A DNA stretch of 64,000 nt from Hyaloraphidium curvatum (lineage: Eukaryota > Monoblepharomycota > Hyaloraphidiomycetes > Hyaloraphidiales > Hyaloraphidiaceae), in assembly GCA_025558095.1 (NCBI GenBank), contig JAIVFI010000001.1, positions 185,001 to 249,000 of the forward strand, read 5' to 3'. A model generated the notes under the pieces. That model saw only the letters and a program-made list of their open reading frames with translations. It was not told the origin of the DNA and searched no databases. Shown piece by piece: positions 46,728 to 56,817 of the stretch (positions are counted from its first letter, which is position 1; each line of letters begins with the position of its first letter). Both the position numbers and the translations under genes were made by a program.

Positions 46728-46737
46728 TATATAAAAG
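46728..46737 (+). promoter_or_regulatory. TATA box
   Basis: TATATAAAAG, a strong TATA match rare in this GC-rich window, 131 bp upstream of the first ATG of retroelement copy 1. It is the best candidate promoter for transcribing the element array. Confidence 0.6.
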
Positions 46738-46845
46738 CGCGGGACATGTAATCGAAGAATCTTGGTCGCCTCCAACCCCCACGTACTCTCCGTGTCGCTT
46801 CGGCTTCGGCGTGCAGTCCGCCGAGCCCGCACTCTGAGAGCCCTT

Positions 46846-46855
46846 GGGACGCCCG
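46846..46855 (+). repeat. Junction word GGGACGCCCG upstream of retroelement copy 1
   Basis: GGGACGCCCG ends 13 bases before the first ATG of copy 1. The same 10-mer occurs at 53808-53817 between the copies, and CGACGCCCGT at 60771-60780 just after copy 2. Shared core GACGCCCG; probable target site or target-site duplication. Confidence 0.55.
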
Positions 46856-46868
46856 GAATTTACCCGGA

Positions 46869-49007
46869 ATGGACCCCCCTGACACAGGGCAGGGGCCCAA
46901 TGATGCGGCCGCTCCCGTGGTCCTGCCTGATGGCAAGGTCTCCCCTGCGCTCGCCGCGGCCTCCTCGGAGGCGCTTGCGAATCCCGTCCACTCTTCCCAC
47001 GCTCCCGGCGTCGCTGCCTCTCCTCGCCTCCCTGGCGCGGCAGAGGAGCCCGCGCCGGCCCCCGCTGGTGCTACGGCTCAGCTGACAGGTTCTAAGGAGG
47101 ACGCTGCTGAATCGACCACTGAAATCCGCCCCGCGTCCGCCAACGGCGGCGCCCGGGAGGAGCCGGCTCCGCAGAATCGTCTCCCGAAAGCAACCGCCCC
47201 CGCCACGCGCCTGGGGTCTCGCTCTTTCGCCGCAGCAACGTCGCGCACCTCGCCCGACCGCCCGATTGTTCGTGTCACGGACGGCGCGATGGCGGAGCAT
47301 CTGGCTTCTGCCATGCCTTTCTCGGCGCCCACCAACTACGCCAAGCTCATCGATCGGGTGCAACCGCACGCCAACGGTCGGGGCTACACGCCGGCCTTCA
47401 TTGGGCCTGTCCCCCACTGCCTCATCGACCTCAACGGTGTGCCAAAGGACCGACGGCGCGTCGTCGCCGAAGCCGTGGCGAAGGCGACCTTCCCCACCAC
47501 CGTCTTCACGACCGAGACGCGAGGCTACAACCCGCGTTACTCGCGACTGGACCTCTTCTGTGTTGTTGGTGCTGTCGACGGGGCAGACGCTATCAACGCC
47601 TTGGTGGAGCAGGGGGTGCTGGAGGTCAAGTTCCCAAACGGCCCGACGCGTCGGCTGCGCATCCACCCTGTCTTCAAGGACACGCACGCCGAGCTCAAGA
47701 TCGGGCCCATGATCGTCCCTGGTTCGGTGCACGAGTGCCCGGACTGGTGGGCCCGCCTCTACGCGACTTTCCAGAACCACTATGGGGCCCCTTGCCAAGT
47801 CATTGAAGCGGCTCCCATCTCGGGCACCGACAGCAACGCCTTCTGGCGGGTCACTTTCGACGTCTCGCAGTGCGGGGTTGATGCCTTCTTTGACCGTGCA
47901 GCACGCATTGGCCCACCCTCGTACTGCTTCCTTGACTCGTGGGGGACACTCCTCCAGCACAAGCTCCTTCGCCCAGCTGTCCGCTATGACAGTAGCAACG
48001 GACAGTGCGGCCACTGCAAGCGCACGGGCGGCCACGTCGGTGACGATGCCACGTGCACCAACTGTGCTTACTGCCCAGACGGTCTCAACCGCATGAATCC
48101 CGGCGCCTTTGCCAGCCCGCAAGCACGCCGTGCGCACGAGGCGGACTGCATTCACAACCCGGCCAACGTACGGCTCTCTCCCCCAACGGTGGAGCCCGCC
48201 ACGACCCCGCGGCTGCCCCCCCTGAGGGAAGAGGTCGTTCCTCCGCATCTGGCTTCCCCCACCGCCCCTGCGGCCAACGAGTGGCTTACAGCTGGGCCGT
48301 CCGGCAAGCGCGCAGGCTCTGCGCCCCCAGCTCTTGCCCAGCCAGTGGCCAAGGCGTCCCACAACAGGTTTTCGGCACTCGGTGGTGGTGGTGCCGGTGC
48401 TTCGGTCGATTGGGGGGAGTCTGACGCCGCCGAAAAGATGGATTTCCATGGTCTTCCCATTTTAGAGCCGGCTGACAAGGATGGGGACGAGGACATGGGT
48501 GGTGCCGACCAGCTGGCCGCTGAGAACGCCATCAGCAGTGCTGCACAGCAGGTTGCAGCCAATACCGCGCTGGAGGATCTGGAGCTTGCTGCTCCCGCAA
48601 TGGAGGGCACGGAATCTGCGATGGAGGAGGATGCCACCGGCTCTGAGGCCTCGGGTGGAAACGACGCCGCCTCCGAAGCCTCTGCTGAGGGCGATGGTTC
48701 GAACTCGGAGGCACCAAGCGAAGACATGCACACGGCCGATGAGGCCGCTGGGGCATCCGCGGTTGGTGATCCTACGATGGCCCCAGGCCCCAAGCACGCA
48801 GGCAAGGGCCGTCCCGTGGAGGATGTGGCAGGGACAAACCCGGACAAGGTTGCCAAGCCGTATCAGCAAATCGACGTCAAATCCGCCAAAGCGGAACGGA
48901 AGGCCAAGGCGGCCGTTCGCAAGCTCGGCTCCCCCCAGGCCAAGGCCGCCTCCACGTCAACCGGATCCCTGCTGCCGGCTCCTGGCTCACCGTCCTTGAA
49001 TGCCTAA
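46869..49007 (+). CDS. Retrotransposon copy 1 ORF1, Gag-like zinc-binding protein
   Basis: 712 aa. The N-terminal ~130 residues are low complexity. A globular region follows (about 145-370: PTNYAKLIDRVQPHANGRGY ... SRLDLFCVVGAVDGADAINA ... WWARLYATFQNHYGAPCQVI). Next is a cysteine/histidine cluster (CGHCKRTGGHVGDDATCTNC, then AYCPDG), a variant knuckle of CX2CX5HX6C form, and a long acidic Ala/Glu/Ser-rich tail ending in a Lys-rich stretch. The probable role is nucleic-acid binding and particle formation. The stop TAA (49005-49007) overlaps the ORF2 start in ATGCCTAA. The ATG at 46869 is fixed because similarity between element copies starts there. Confidence 0.8.
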   Translation: MDPPDTGQGPNDAAAPVVLPDGKVSPALAAASSEALANPVHSSHAPGVAASPRLPGAAEEPAPAPAGATAQLTGSKEDAAESTTEIRPASANGGAREEPAPQNRLPKATAPATRLGSRSFAAATSRTSPDRPIVRVTDGAMAEHLASAMPFSAPTNYAKLIDRVQPHANGRGYTPAFIGPVPHCLIDLNGVPKDRRRVVAEAVAKATFPTTVFTTETRGYNPRYSRLDLFCVVGAVDGADAINALVEQGVLEVKFPNGPTRRLRIHPVFKDTHAELKIGPMIVPGSVHECPDWWARLYATFQNHYGAPCQVIEAAPISGTDSNAFWRVTFDVSQCGVDAFFDRAARIGPPSYCFLDSWGTLLQHKLLRPAVRYDSSNGQCGHCKRTGGHVGDDATCTNCAYCPDGLNRMNPGAFASPQARRAHEADCIHNPANVRLSPPTVEPATTPRLPPLREEVVPPHLASPTAPAANEWLTAGPSGKRAGSAPPALAQPVAKASHNRFSALGGGGAGASVDWGESDAAEKMDFHGLPILEPADKDGDEDMGGADQLAAENAISSAAQQVAANTALEDLELAAPAMEGTESAMEEDATGSEASGGNDAASEASAEGDGSNSEAPSEDMHTADEAAGASAVGDPTMAPGPKHAGKGRPVEDVAGTNPDKVAKPYQQIDVKSAKAERKAKAAVRKLGSPQAKAASTSTGSLLPAPGSPSLNA

Positions 49008-49851
49008 AACACCACCAAGCAAGTGGCAACGCCGAGTAGTGGGCTGCTCTTCTCGGCGCCGAGCTCGTCCGGATACCTCCCGGGCGCGGTCAGCCCCTCC
49101 ATCTTTTGCTGTTTTGCAGTCTTCACCGGTACGCCAACTACCACTATCTACAACGTCTCACCGAGTTCCGAGGCCGTTCGCGGCAGCAGGGGAGACTTCC
49201 GACATTGACCCCGCGTCCCCCGGGGCCCCTCGGCCAAATGCCGTGCCTAGCTTGGCCGAGGGTCACACTCTGCCCACGCCGCCCCGCGGCTCCTCCCGCT
49301 TGCCGGCACCAGCGGGGGGGAAAGGGGCGGCATGCTCGGAAGTATCTCCCTCCTCGTCATCGCAGATCTTGATCGCTGATGCCCCGGCTTCGGCCGCTTC
49401 CATGCTCTCGGCGCACCCAGGCCATCCTCCGTGGGAAACCCCAGCTGCAACCGCCGTGCCGAGCTTGCAGCTGCCGCCTGCGCCGCCCCGCACAACCCCC
49501 GGCACGCCGCCGGCACCAACGGCCGGGGGGGGGCAGAGCTCCTCGGAAGTATCCACTCCGACGCGCACCTTGCCTCCTTGGTATGCTCACACGGAGCCCG
49601 GTTCGCCGGCGCACCTCGAATGGCCAGGTTCCGAGCTCCTCGATGACGGCGGCAGTGATGCTATCGGTGACGCGTGGTCGGCGCTTGCGGCCTGGCACAG
49701 GGCGGGGGGCGACCTGACCGAGTCACAGGAGGTTTGGATGCGGACACATGCGCTCGACGATTGGGAGATCTCGTCGGACAAGGCACCGTCCGCGGTAGCT
49801 GATCCTGGCGGCGGGACACCGGCATCGCCGCCGCCACCGTATTCGCCATGA
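49000..49851 (+). CDS. Retrotransposon copy 1 ORF2, Pro/Ser-rich protein
   Basis: 283 aa with no recognised domain. A basic N-terminus (KWQRRVVGCSSRRRARPDTS) is followed by Pro/Ser/Ala/Thr-rich sequence. A C-terminal segment with more ordered character (LEWPGSELLDDG ... IGDAWSALAAWHRAGGDL) is kept in both copies. Its ATG lies inside the end of ORF1 (ATGCCTAA) and its TGA overlaps the ORF3 ATG (ATGA), so translation probably depends on termination-reinitiation from ORF1. Differences between the copies are single bases that keep the frame open, which supports coding function. Most three-letter shadows here would also be open because of GC content, so caution is needed. Confidence 0.65.
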   Translation: MPKTPPSKWQRRVVGCSSRRRARPDTSRARSAPPSFAVLQSSPVRQLPLSTTSHRVPRPFAAAGETSDIDPASPGAPRPNAVPSLAEGHTLPTPPRGSSRLPAPAGGKGAACSEVSPSSSSQILIADAPASAASMLSAHPGHPPWETPAATAVPSLQLPPAPPRTTPGTPPAPTAGGGQSSSEVSTPTRTLPPWYAHTEPGSPAHLEWPGSELLDDGGSDAIGDAWSALAAWHRAGGDLTESQEVWMRTHALDDWEISSDKAPSAVADPGGGTPASPPPPYSP

Positions 49852-52800
49852 GCTGCACGCCGCTCCTGCCTTACAGCTGCCACCGCTGCGCGGCAGCTTT
49901 CGCCAACATCGGAGCTCTATCTCATCATCACCAATCTTGCATCGACGGCGATGTGCCGATGGCGGAGGCGCCTGCTGAACCCGGCCTCCATGCGTGCCCG
50001 GTTGATGGTTGCCGCTTCCAGCCAACTCCAAACAAAAACAAACGGGACGGTCATCTTCGGGTCACACGGAGCCCGGAGCACTGGTTGGCGATGCAGCGCC
50101 TGTCTGCCGATGCGTTGCGCGCCATGGGGCTAGCGCGGTGCGGGGGTTGCCGGCGTCCCTACGCCGCAAACGCCTCTGGTGCCGGTGTTTCTGGACAGCA
50201 CACCTCGTGCAACCCGGACGCAGCTAACCCGCCACTCGGCGTCTCTTTAGCTTCGCTTCCACCCGATCTCGTCGAGTTCCTCGACCGCGTGCGTGCCGAG
50301 CGGGCGGCTGCCACGGGACGCGCGGAGGGACCGGCGTCACCAGCGGCATCGTCGGCATCTCCCCGTGCTTCGCCACCCGCGCCCGCGCTGATGGCGGCCC
50401 TTGCGGCCGCCCGGGTTGCGGCCGACGCCCCGCAGGACGGCCAGGCGCAACGGGCGGCGCTGGCGGCGGCGGCGGCGGCGGCGCGTGCCGCCCCGGACGG
50501 CGGTGATCCCCCAGGCGGCGACGGCGCGCCGGGCGGCAACGCTGCGGCTGGCGGGCACGGCAACGGCGGTGATCCGGGCGACCCGGGCGACGGTGGTCCA
50601 CCCGGGGGTCCCGGGCCTGATCCGCCGCCGGGCGGGGGCGCGGGGGCGCCGCCGCCGGAGCCGCTGAAGCACCGCTACCGGACCACCACCTGGAGCACGC
50701 TCGCCTTCCGGGCCAGCGAGTCTTTCCAACGGGCCTACGAGGACCCGGCGGCACCGGAAACCGACCTGCACCGCACTCTCACCGCCTACCTTGCGTTTGG
50801 CGGCTACGTCATGTCGGGGGACTACATGTACGAGCAGAACTACTTCGCCGCCCGTCAGGTCAACCGGGGCGCGCGGCGGGACGGGCTGCGGCCGCTCAAC
50901 TACCAGCTCTTCAAGTCCATCGTGCTTGCCGCCTTGAAGGGCGCTCCTGGTGCTGCGTCCGCGGCCCTCTCGGGGGAGGCCGTTCCGGCTGGCTTCACGC
51001 CCACGCTTCAGGCGGAACTGGAGGAGCTGTACCCGGGGCCGCGGGAGGGAGAGCCGCTGTGTCGGCTGTCTCTGCCCCCCAACGCGCCCGCGCCCTGCCC
51101 TGCCTACACGGACGCGGCTTTCCTGGAGGACATCTGGGCCCGGTTGCGCCGGAAGAAGGACGGCGTGGGGGCCGGCATGTCGGGTTTCAGCATGGCCAAA
51201 CTTTTCATCGTGCACAACTGCGAGAACGACGCGACGCGGCGGAAGCTCCGCCCGCTGGCGGCCATGGTGCATGGCGTGTGCACTGGCCGACTCGACACCC
51301 CCATGCTCCGGCCGCTCCTCACGGATCAAATCCTCGTCCCTCTGCTCAAGCCGGAGGGGGGGCTCCGGCCGATTGGCATTATGGAGGGCATCACGCGGCT
51401 CGCGGGCTCGTACCTGGCCGTGCGGCACAAGGCTCTTCTGAGGAAGCTCCAACAGCAGGAGGACCTGGGTCACGGGGTGGACGGGGGCGCGGAGGCGACC
51501 GCCCACGCGGTGAACGCGTGGCTGGCGGCCTTCCCCGACCACGTCGTCATGAAGGTCGACTCTAGGAACGCCTTCAATACGCTGCGCCGCCTCTTCGCGC
51601 GCGAGGTGGTCCGCCAGGTGCCTCAGCTTATCCCGTACTACAACCTCGTTTACTCGCGCCCTTCCCACGCCTACTTCCGCGACCGGCGCTCGGCGGAGCT
51701 CCTTTTCCGGATCACCATGTACGAGGGCAACATCCAGGGCGACCCGCTGTCGTCTGCCATCTTCTCCTGCGCCATGAGCCGCATGCTGCGGCCCATCCGC
51801 TCTGGGCACCCCGACTGCCTCATCCTTGGGTACCTCGACGACCTCACCGTGGTCGGGCCGCTGGACTCGGTCATGGCCGTCCTGGGAGAGGTGCGTGACG
51901 GCCTTTCTTCCCTCGGCATGACCCACCGCCCGGACAAGAGCTACCTGCTTTCGCTCTCGACGAACCCGGCCGTGCTGGAGCGGGTGCGCGCGGCCGGTGC
52001 GGCCCACAACATCCGCGTCGCTGGCTTCCCGCCTCACGAGGCCGACCCCGAGGTGCATGCCACGGCGTCGGCCCCGGGCTCGCCTGACTTCGCTCGCTCG
52101 TGCGGCCTCAAGGTGGTAGGTGCCCCGGTCGGCACCCCTGCCTATGTGGAGTCGTTCCTCGCGGCCAAGATCGACTCCATTGCCGCTCTTCTCGATGAAA
52201 TCGAGCGCGCCGCGCTCGGCTACGCCATGCCGGCCGACATCCCCTCCCTCCAGGGCCTGTACTCCCTCCTCCGTCTCTGTGTGACCCAGCTCTTCTCGTT
52301 TTGGCTCCGCATTCTCCCCCCCTCGGTTACCCAACCCTTTGCTCGACGTCTTGACAACGCGCTTTTCACCACCTTCTTGCGCTTGCTGGGAGATCGGGCC
52401 GAGGATCTGGATCCGCTGTCGGTGGAGGGTCGGACTGTGCGGGAGCAGGTATTCTTGGGTCTGCACTACTCGGGGATGGGGCTTCTGTCATCGGAGAAGG
52501 TGGCCTCGGCGGCTTACCTGTCTTCACTCAACCTCACGGCGGGCCCCTTGGACGCCATGCTTGGTCTTCGAACCTCGGCCCGGGGTGTGGGCGTGGAGCA
52601 CGTGCGGGAACTGGTTCCCGTCATCGAGGCCCTCCGCCCCGCCTTTGAGCGTGTCGAGGATGACACGGCCGCAGCGTACGCCGAGGCTGCGCGTGCTGGG
52701 CAACCGGTGGGCGCCGCGCCCGCCCGCCGTACGCTCCCTGCGGACGCCAGTTTCTTCGCTCAGCCGGTCTGGCACGGCCTGCAGAGCGACCTTACGCGTC

Positions 52801-53758
52801 TCGAGGACCAGCGCCGCCTCGCGGCTCTGATTGCCTTGCAACCCGACACTTCCGCTGGTCTGGAGCGCCGCAAGCGGCTCGTCCAGGCGCAGGACGGCCT
52901 GTCGGCTTTCCTGACTGCCTCTCCCGCGCTGCTTGCCAACCACATTCGCAACAACTTTTTCCGCTTACTTGTACGCTTCCGGCTTTGCCTCCCGCTCCTG
53001 CACGAGGCCGACTACCCTGGCTTTCCTTGCCCTGCCGGCGGGGCTGCAAGCGATCGGCCATGTCGCTGACGGGGGAGCACGCGTTCTCGGGCTGCTATGG
53101 CCGGGATCTCTTCAGTCCTGGTCACGACGACATTTGCGCGGCCATCCGCGCGGCGCTTCGCTCCATCCCGCTCCTCCGCGTGCACCCCATGCCGCCAAAC
53201 CTCCTTGCGCATGGCTACGAGACTGTCACCCCGCCCACGCCTGCGGATGCTGGCCGCCTTGGCGACATTCTCATCACGCACCGCGAAACCCGGAAACGGT
53301 GGTTGCTCGAGATCAAGACCCTCACCTCTATGGCCCATTTGCACACGGGCCTGGTCTTCTCGGTCCCGGGCCACGCAGTCGAACGGCGGGTCGAGGCCGC
53401 CAGGAAGGACTACTCCCGTTTCGTCTTCAACGCCAACTTCTACCCTCTGATCGTGCTTGCTTTTGATTCGTACAGCGCTGTCTCTGCCACTTTCTCGCGC
53501 TTCTCCTCGGAGATGGGGCGCATCCAGTATCCCGGGATCGTCGGCCGCGATGGGCAGCCCGTGGACCTCGATGGCCTTTACTCTCGTTTTGTGCGGCGCT
53601 TCCGCGAACGGATCGCGGTGGCCTGGGCTCTTGGCGTCGCGGCCCAACTCCAACACTGGCTTCAGCTGTGCACCGAAGCCGCCGCTGTCAACGCTCCGGC
53701 CCCCGCGCCGGTCGCTTTTGGTTTGAATGTAGATGAGGAGCTGATTCTTGGGGCGTAG
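49848..53758 (+). pseudogene. Retrotransposon copy 1 ORF3, reverse transcriptase, frameshifted before the nuclease
   Basis: Starts at the ATGA overlap with ORF2. The N-terminus has C2H2/C2HC-type fingers (CHRCAAAFANIGALSHHHQS, then CPVDGCRF ... HLRVTRSPEHW, then CGGCRRPYAA). RT motifs: ILVPLLKPEGGLRPIGIMEG, HVVMKVDSRNAFNTLRR, EGNIQGDPLSSAIFS, YLDD at about residue 660 and HRPDKSYLL. The frame stops at 53069. The nuclease part is open in another frame (52985-53758). Copy 2 has one extra C at the point equivalent to about 53021 and reads straight through, so copy 1 lost one base. The RT is intact but the protein would lack the endonuclease needed for target-primed insertion. Confidence 0.85.
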
Positions 53759-53807
53759 GGGGATTTCTAAGTGTACGGTGGGATTGCTAGCTCCTCATTA
53801 CACACAC

Positions 53808-53817
53808 GGGACGCCCG
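53808..53817 (+). repeat. Junction word GGGACGCCCG between the two copies
   Basis: Same 10-mer as before copy 1. It follows the CTCCTCATTACA 3' end of copy 1 after a short CACAC tail and is separated from the copy 2 ATG by 17 bases that are unrelated to those preceding the copy 1 ATG. Confidence 0.55.
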
Positions 53818-53834
53818 TCAGTCGTCAACACAGT

Positions 53835-55973
53835 ATGGACCCCCCTGACACAGGGCAGGGGCCCAATGATGCGGCCGCTCCCGTGGTCCTGCCTGATGGC
53901 AAGGTCTCCCCTGCGCTCGCCGCGGCCTCCTCGGAGGCGCTTGCGAATCCCGTCCACTCTTCCCACGCTCCCGGCGTCGCTGCCTCTCCTCGCCTCCCTG
54001 GCGCGGCAGAGGAGCCCGCGCCGGCCCCCGCTGGTGCTACGGCTCAGCTGACAGGTTCTAAGGAGGACGCTGCTGAATCGACCACTGAAATCCGCCCTGC
54101 GTCCGCCAACGGCGGCGCCCGGGAGGAGCCGGCTCAGCACAATCGTCTCCCGAAAGCAACCGCCCCCGCCACGCGCCTGGGGTCTCGCTCTTTCGCCGCA
54201 GCAACGTCGCGCACCTCGCCCGACCGCCCGATTGTTCGTGTCACGGACGGCGCGATGGCGGAGCATCTGGCTTCTGCCATGCCTTTCTCGGCGCCCACCA
54301 ACTACGCCAAGCTCATCGATCGGGTGCAACCGCACGCCAACGGTCGGGGCTACACGCCGGCCTTCATTGGGCCTGTCCCCCACTGCCTCATCGACCTCAA
54401 CGGTGTGCCAAAGGACCGACGGCGCGTCGTCGCCGAAGCCGTGGCGAAGGCGACCTTCCCCACCACCGTCTTCACGACCGAGACGCGAGGCTACAACCCG
54501 CGTTACTCGCGACTGGACCTCTTCTGTGTTGTTGGTGCTGTCGACGGGGCAGACGCTATCAACGCCTTGGTGGAGCAGGGGGTGCTGGAGGTCAAGTTCC
54601 CAAACGGACCGACGCGTCGGCTGCGCATCCACCCTGTCTTCAAGGACACGCACGCCGAGCTCAAGATCGGGCCCATGATCGTCCCTGGTTCGGTGCACGA
54701 GTGCCCGGACTGGTGGGCCCGCCTCTACGCGACTTTCCAGAACCACTATGGGGCCCCTTGCCAAGTCATTGAAGCGGCTCCCATCTCGGGCACCGACAGC
54801 AACGCCTTCTGGCGGGTCACTTTCGACGTCTCGCAGTGCGGGGTTGATGCCTTCTTTGACCGCGCAGCACGCATTGGCCCACCCTCGTACTGCTTCCTTG
54901 ACTCGTGGGGGACGCTCCTCCAGCACAAGCTCCTTCGCCCAGCTGTCCGCTATGACAGTAGCAACGGACAGTGCGGCCACTGCAAGCGCACGGGCGGCCA
55001 CGTCGGTGACGATGCCACGTGCACCAACTGTGCTTACTGCCCAGACGGTCTCAACCGCATGAATCCCGGCGCCTTTGCCAGCCCGCAAGCACGCCGTGCA
55101 CACGAGGCGGACTGCATTCACAACCCGGCCAACGTACGGCTCTCTCCCCCAACGGTGGAGCCCGCCACGACCCCACGGCTGCCCCCCCTGAGGGAAGAGG
55201 TCGTTCCTCCGCATCTGGCTTCCCCCACCGCCCCTGCGGCCGACGAGTGGCTTACAGCTGGGCCGTCCGGCAAGCGCGCAGGCTCTGCGCCCCCAGCTCT
55301 TGCCCAGCCAGTGGCCAAGGCGTCCCACAACCGGTTTTCGGCACTTGGTGGTGGTAGTGCCGGTGCTTCGGTCGATTGGGGGGAGTCTGACGCCGCCGAA
55401 AAGATGGATTTCCATGGTCTTCCCATTTTGGAGCCGGCTGACAAGGATGGGGACGAGGACATGGGTGGTGCCGACCAGCTGGCCGCTGAGATCGCCATCA
55501 GCAGTGCTGCACAGCAGGTTGCAGCCAATACCGCGCTGGAGGATCTGGAGCTTGCTGCTCCCGCAATGGAGGGCACGGAATCTGCGATGGAGGAGGATGC
55601 CACCGGCTCTGAGGCCTCGGGTGGAAACGACGCTGCCTCCGAAGCCTCTGCTGAGGGCGATGGTTCGAACTCGGAGGCACCAAGCGAAGACATGCACACG
55701 GCCGATGAGGCCGCTGGGGCATCCGCGGTTGGTGATCCTACGATGGCCCCAGGCCCCAAGCACGCAGGCAAGGGCCGTCCCGTGGAGGATGTGGCAGGGA
55801 CAAACCCGGACAAGGTTGCCAAGCCGTATCAGCAAATCGACGTCAAATCCGCCAAAGCGGAACGGAAGGCCAAGGCGGCCGCTCGCAAGCCCGGCTCCCC
55901 CCAGGCCAAGGCCACCTCCATGTCAACCGGATCCCTGCTGCCGGCTCCTGGCTCACCGTCCTTGAATGCCTAA
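53835..55973 (+). CDS. Retrotransposon copy 2 ORF1, Gag-like zinc-binding protein
   Basis: 712 aa and nearly identical to copy 1 ORF1; a few residues differ (for example EEPAQHNR against EEPAPQNR and LAAEIAISS against LAAENAISS). It has the same globular region and the CGHCKRTGGHVGDD ... CTNC cluster. The open frame extends upstream to 53748, but the start is set to 53835 because similarity between the copies begins there and the upstream part is the 3' UTR of copy 1. The end overlaps ORF2 in ATGCCTAA. Confidence 0.82.
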   Translation: MDPPDTGQGPNDAAAPVVLPDGKVSPALAAASSEALANPVHSSHAPGVAASPRLPGAAEEPAPAPAGATAQLTGSKEDAAESTTEIRPASANGGAREEPAQHNRLPKATAPATRLGSRSFAAATSRTSPDRPIVRVTDGAMAEHLASAMPFSAPTNYAKLIDRVQPHANGRGYTPAFIGPVPHCLIDLNGVPKDRRRVVAEAVAKATFPTTVFTTETRGYNPRYSRLDLFCVVGAVDGADAINALVEQGVLEVKFPNGPTRRLRIHPVFKDTHAELKIGPMIVPGSVHECPDWWARLYATFQNHYGAPCQVIEAAPISGTDSNAFWRVTFDVSQCGVDAFFDRAARIGPPSYCFLDSWGTLLQHKLLRPAVRYDSSNGQCGHCKRTGGHVGDDATCTNCAYCPDGLNRMNPGAFASPQARRAHEADCIHNPANVRLSPPTVEPATTPRLPPLREEVVPPHLASPTAPAADEWLTAGPSGKRAGSAPPALAQPVAKASHNRFSALGGGSAGASVDWGESDAAEKMDFHGLPILEPADKDGDEDMGGADQLAAEIAISSAAQQVAANTALEDLELAAPAMEGTESAMEEDATGSEASGGNDAASEASAEGDGSNSEAPSEDMHTADEAAGASAVGDPTMAPGPKHAGKGRPVEDVAGTNPDKVAKPYQQIDVKSAKAERKAKAAARKPGSPQAKATSMSTGSLLPAPGSPSLNA

Positions 55974-56817
55974 AACACCACCAAGCAAGTGGCAACGCCG
56001 AGTAGTGGGCTGCTCTTCTCGGCGCCGAGCTCGTCCGGATACCTCCCGGGCGCGGTCAGCCCCTCCATCTTTTGCTGTTTTGCAGTCTTCACCGGTACGC
56101 CAACTACCACTATCTACAACGTCTCACCGAGTTCCGAGGCCGTTCGCGGCAGCAGGGGAGACTTCCGACATTGACCCCGCGTCCCCCGGGGCCCCTCGGC
56201 CAAATGCCGTGCCTAGCTTGGCCGAGGGTCACACTCTGCCCACGCCGCCCCGCGGCTCCTCCCGCTTGCCGGCACCAGCGGGGGGGAAAGGGGCGGCACG
56301 CTCGGAAGTATCTCCCTCCTCGTCACCGCCGATCTTGATCGCTGATGCCCCGGCTTCGGCCGCTTCCATGCTCCCGGCGCACCCAGGCCATCCTCCGTGG
56401 GAAACCCCAGCTGCAACCGCCGTGCCGAGCTTGCAGCTGCCGCCTGCGCCGCCCCGCACAACCCCCGGCACGCCGCCGGCACCAACGGCCGGGGGGGGGC
56501 AGAGCTCCTCGGAAGTATCCACTCCGACGCGCACCTTGCCTCCTTGGTATGCTCACACGGAGCCCGGTTCGCCGGCGCACCTCGAATGGCCAGGTTCCGA
56601 GCTCCTCGATGACGGCGGCCGTGATGCTATCGGTGACGCGTGGTCGGCGCTTGCGGCCTGGCACAGGGCGGGGGGCGACCTGACCGAGTCACAGGAGGTT
56701 TGGATGCGGACACATGCGCTCGACGATTGGGATATCTCGTCGGACAAAGCACCGTCCGCGGTAGCTGATCCTGGCGGCGGGACACCGGCATCGCCGCCGC
56801 CACCGTATTCGCCATGA
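55966..56817 (+). CDS. Retrotransposon copy 2 ORF2, Pro/Ser-rich protein
   Basis: 283 aa and almost the same as copy 1 ORF2, with substitutions such as AHPG preceded by LP against LS and DDGGRDAIG against DDGGSDAIG. The same stop/start overlaps occur at both ends (ATGCCTAA with ORF1, ATGA with ORF3). No recognised domain; probably made by reinitiation after ORF1. It might be a spacer or accessory nucleic-acid-binding protein; the function is unknown. Confidence 0.65.
   Translation: MPKTPPSKWQRRVVGCSSRRRARPDTSRARSAPPSFAVLQSSPVRQLPLSTTSHRVPRPFAAAGETSDIDPASPGAPRPNAVPSLAEGHTLPTPPRGSSRLPAPAGGKGAARSEVSPSSSPPILIADAPASAASMLPAHPGHPPWETPAATAVPSLQLPPAPPRTTPGTPPAPTAGGGQSSSEVSTPTRTLPPWYAHTEPGSPAHLEWPGSELLDDGGRDAIGDAWSALAAWHRAGGDLTESQEVWMRTHALDDWDISSDKAPSAVADPGGGTPASPPPPYSP

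Larger units (their letters stand above)
46299..46868. other. Region between MED13 and retroelement copy 1
   Basis: 570 bp holding the end of MED13 and a structured upstream region: a perfect inverted repeat, short tandem repeats and a TATA-type box, listed separately, then about 130 bp to the first ATG of the retroelement. Whether this is host sequence or the 5' end of the element is unresolved; the second element copy has no equivalent. Confidence 0.5.
46869..53802 (+). mobile_element. Three-ORF non-LTR retrotransposon with restriction-like endonuclease, copy 1 (defective)
   Basis: About 6.93 kb. It encodes ORF1 (46869-49007), ORF2 (49000-49851) and ORF3 (49848 onward), and a second copy lies directly downstream in the same orientation. 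Similarity between copies begins at the ORF1 ATG and ends at CTCCTCATTACA. ORF3 has N-terminal zinc fingers, a reverse transcriptase and a C-terminal CCHC plus PD-(D/E)XK-type nuclease, the layout of R2/NeSL/Utopia-type elements, not of APE-type LINEs. No LTRs and no poly(A). Compared with copy 2 this copy lacks one C near 53021, which breaks ORF3 before its nuclease domain. Confidence 0.85.

Noticed and set aside
53748-53834. 29-residue N-terminal extension of ORF1 in retroelement copy 2
   Set aside because: It is the 3' UTR of copy 1 read through, with a non-ATG start and no counterpart in copy 1.
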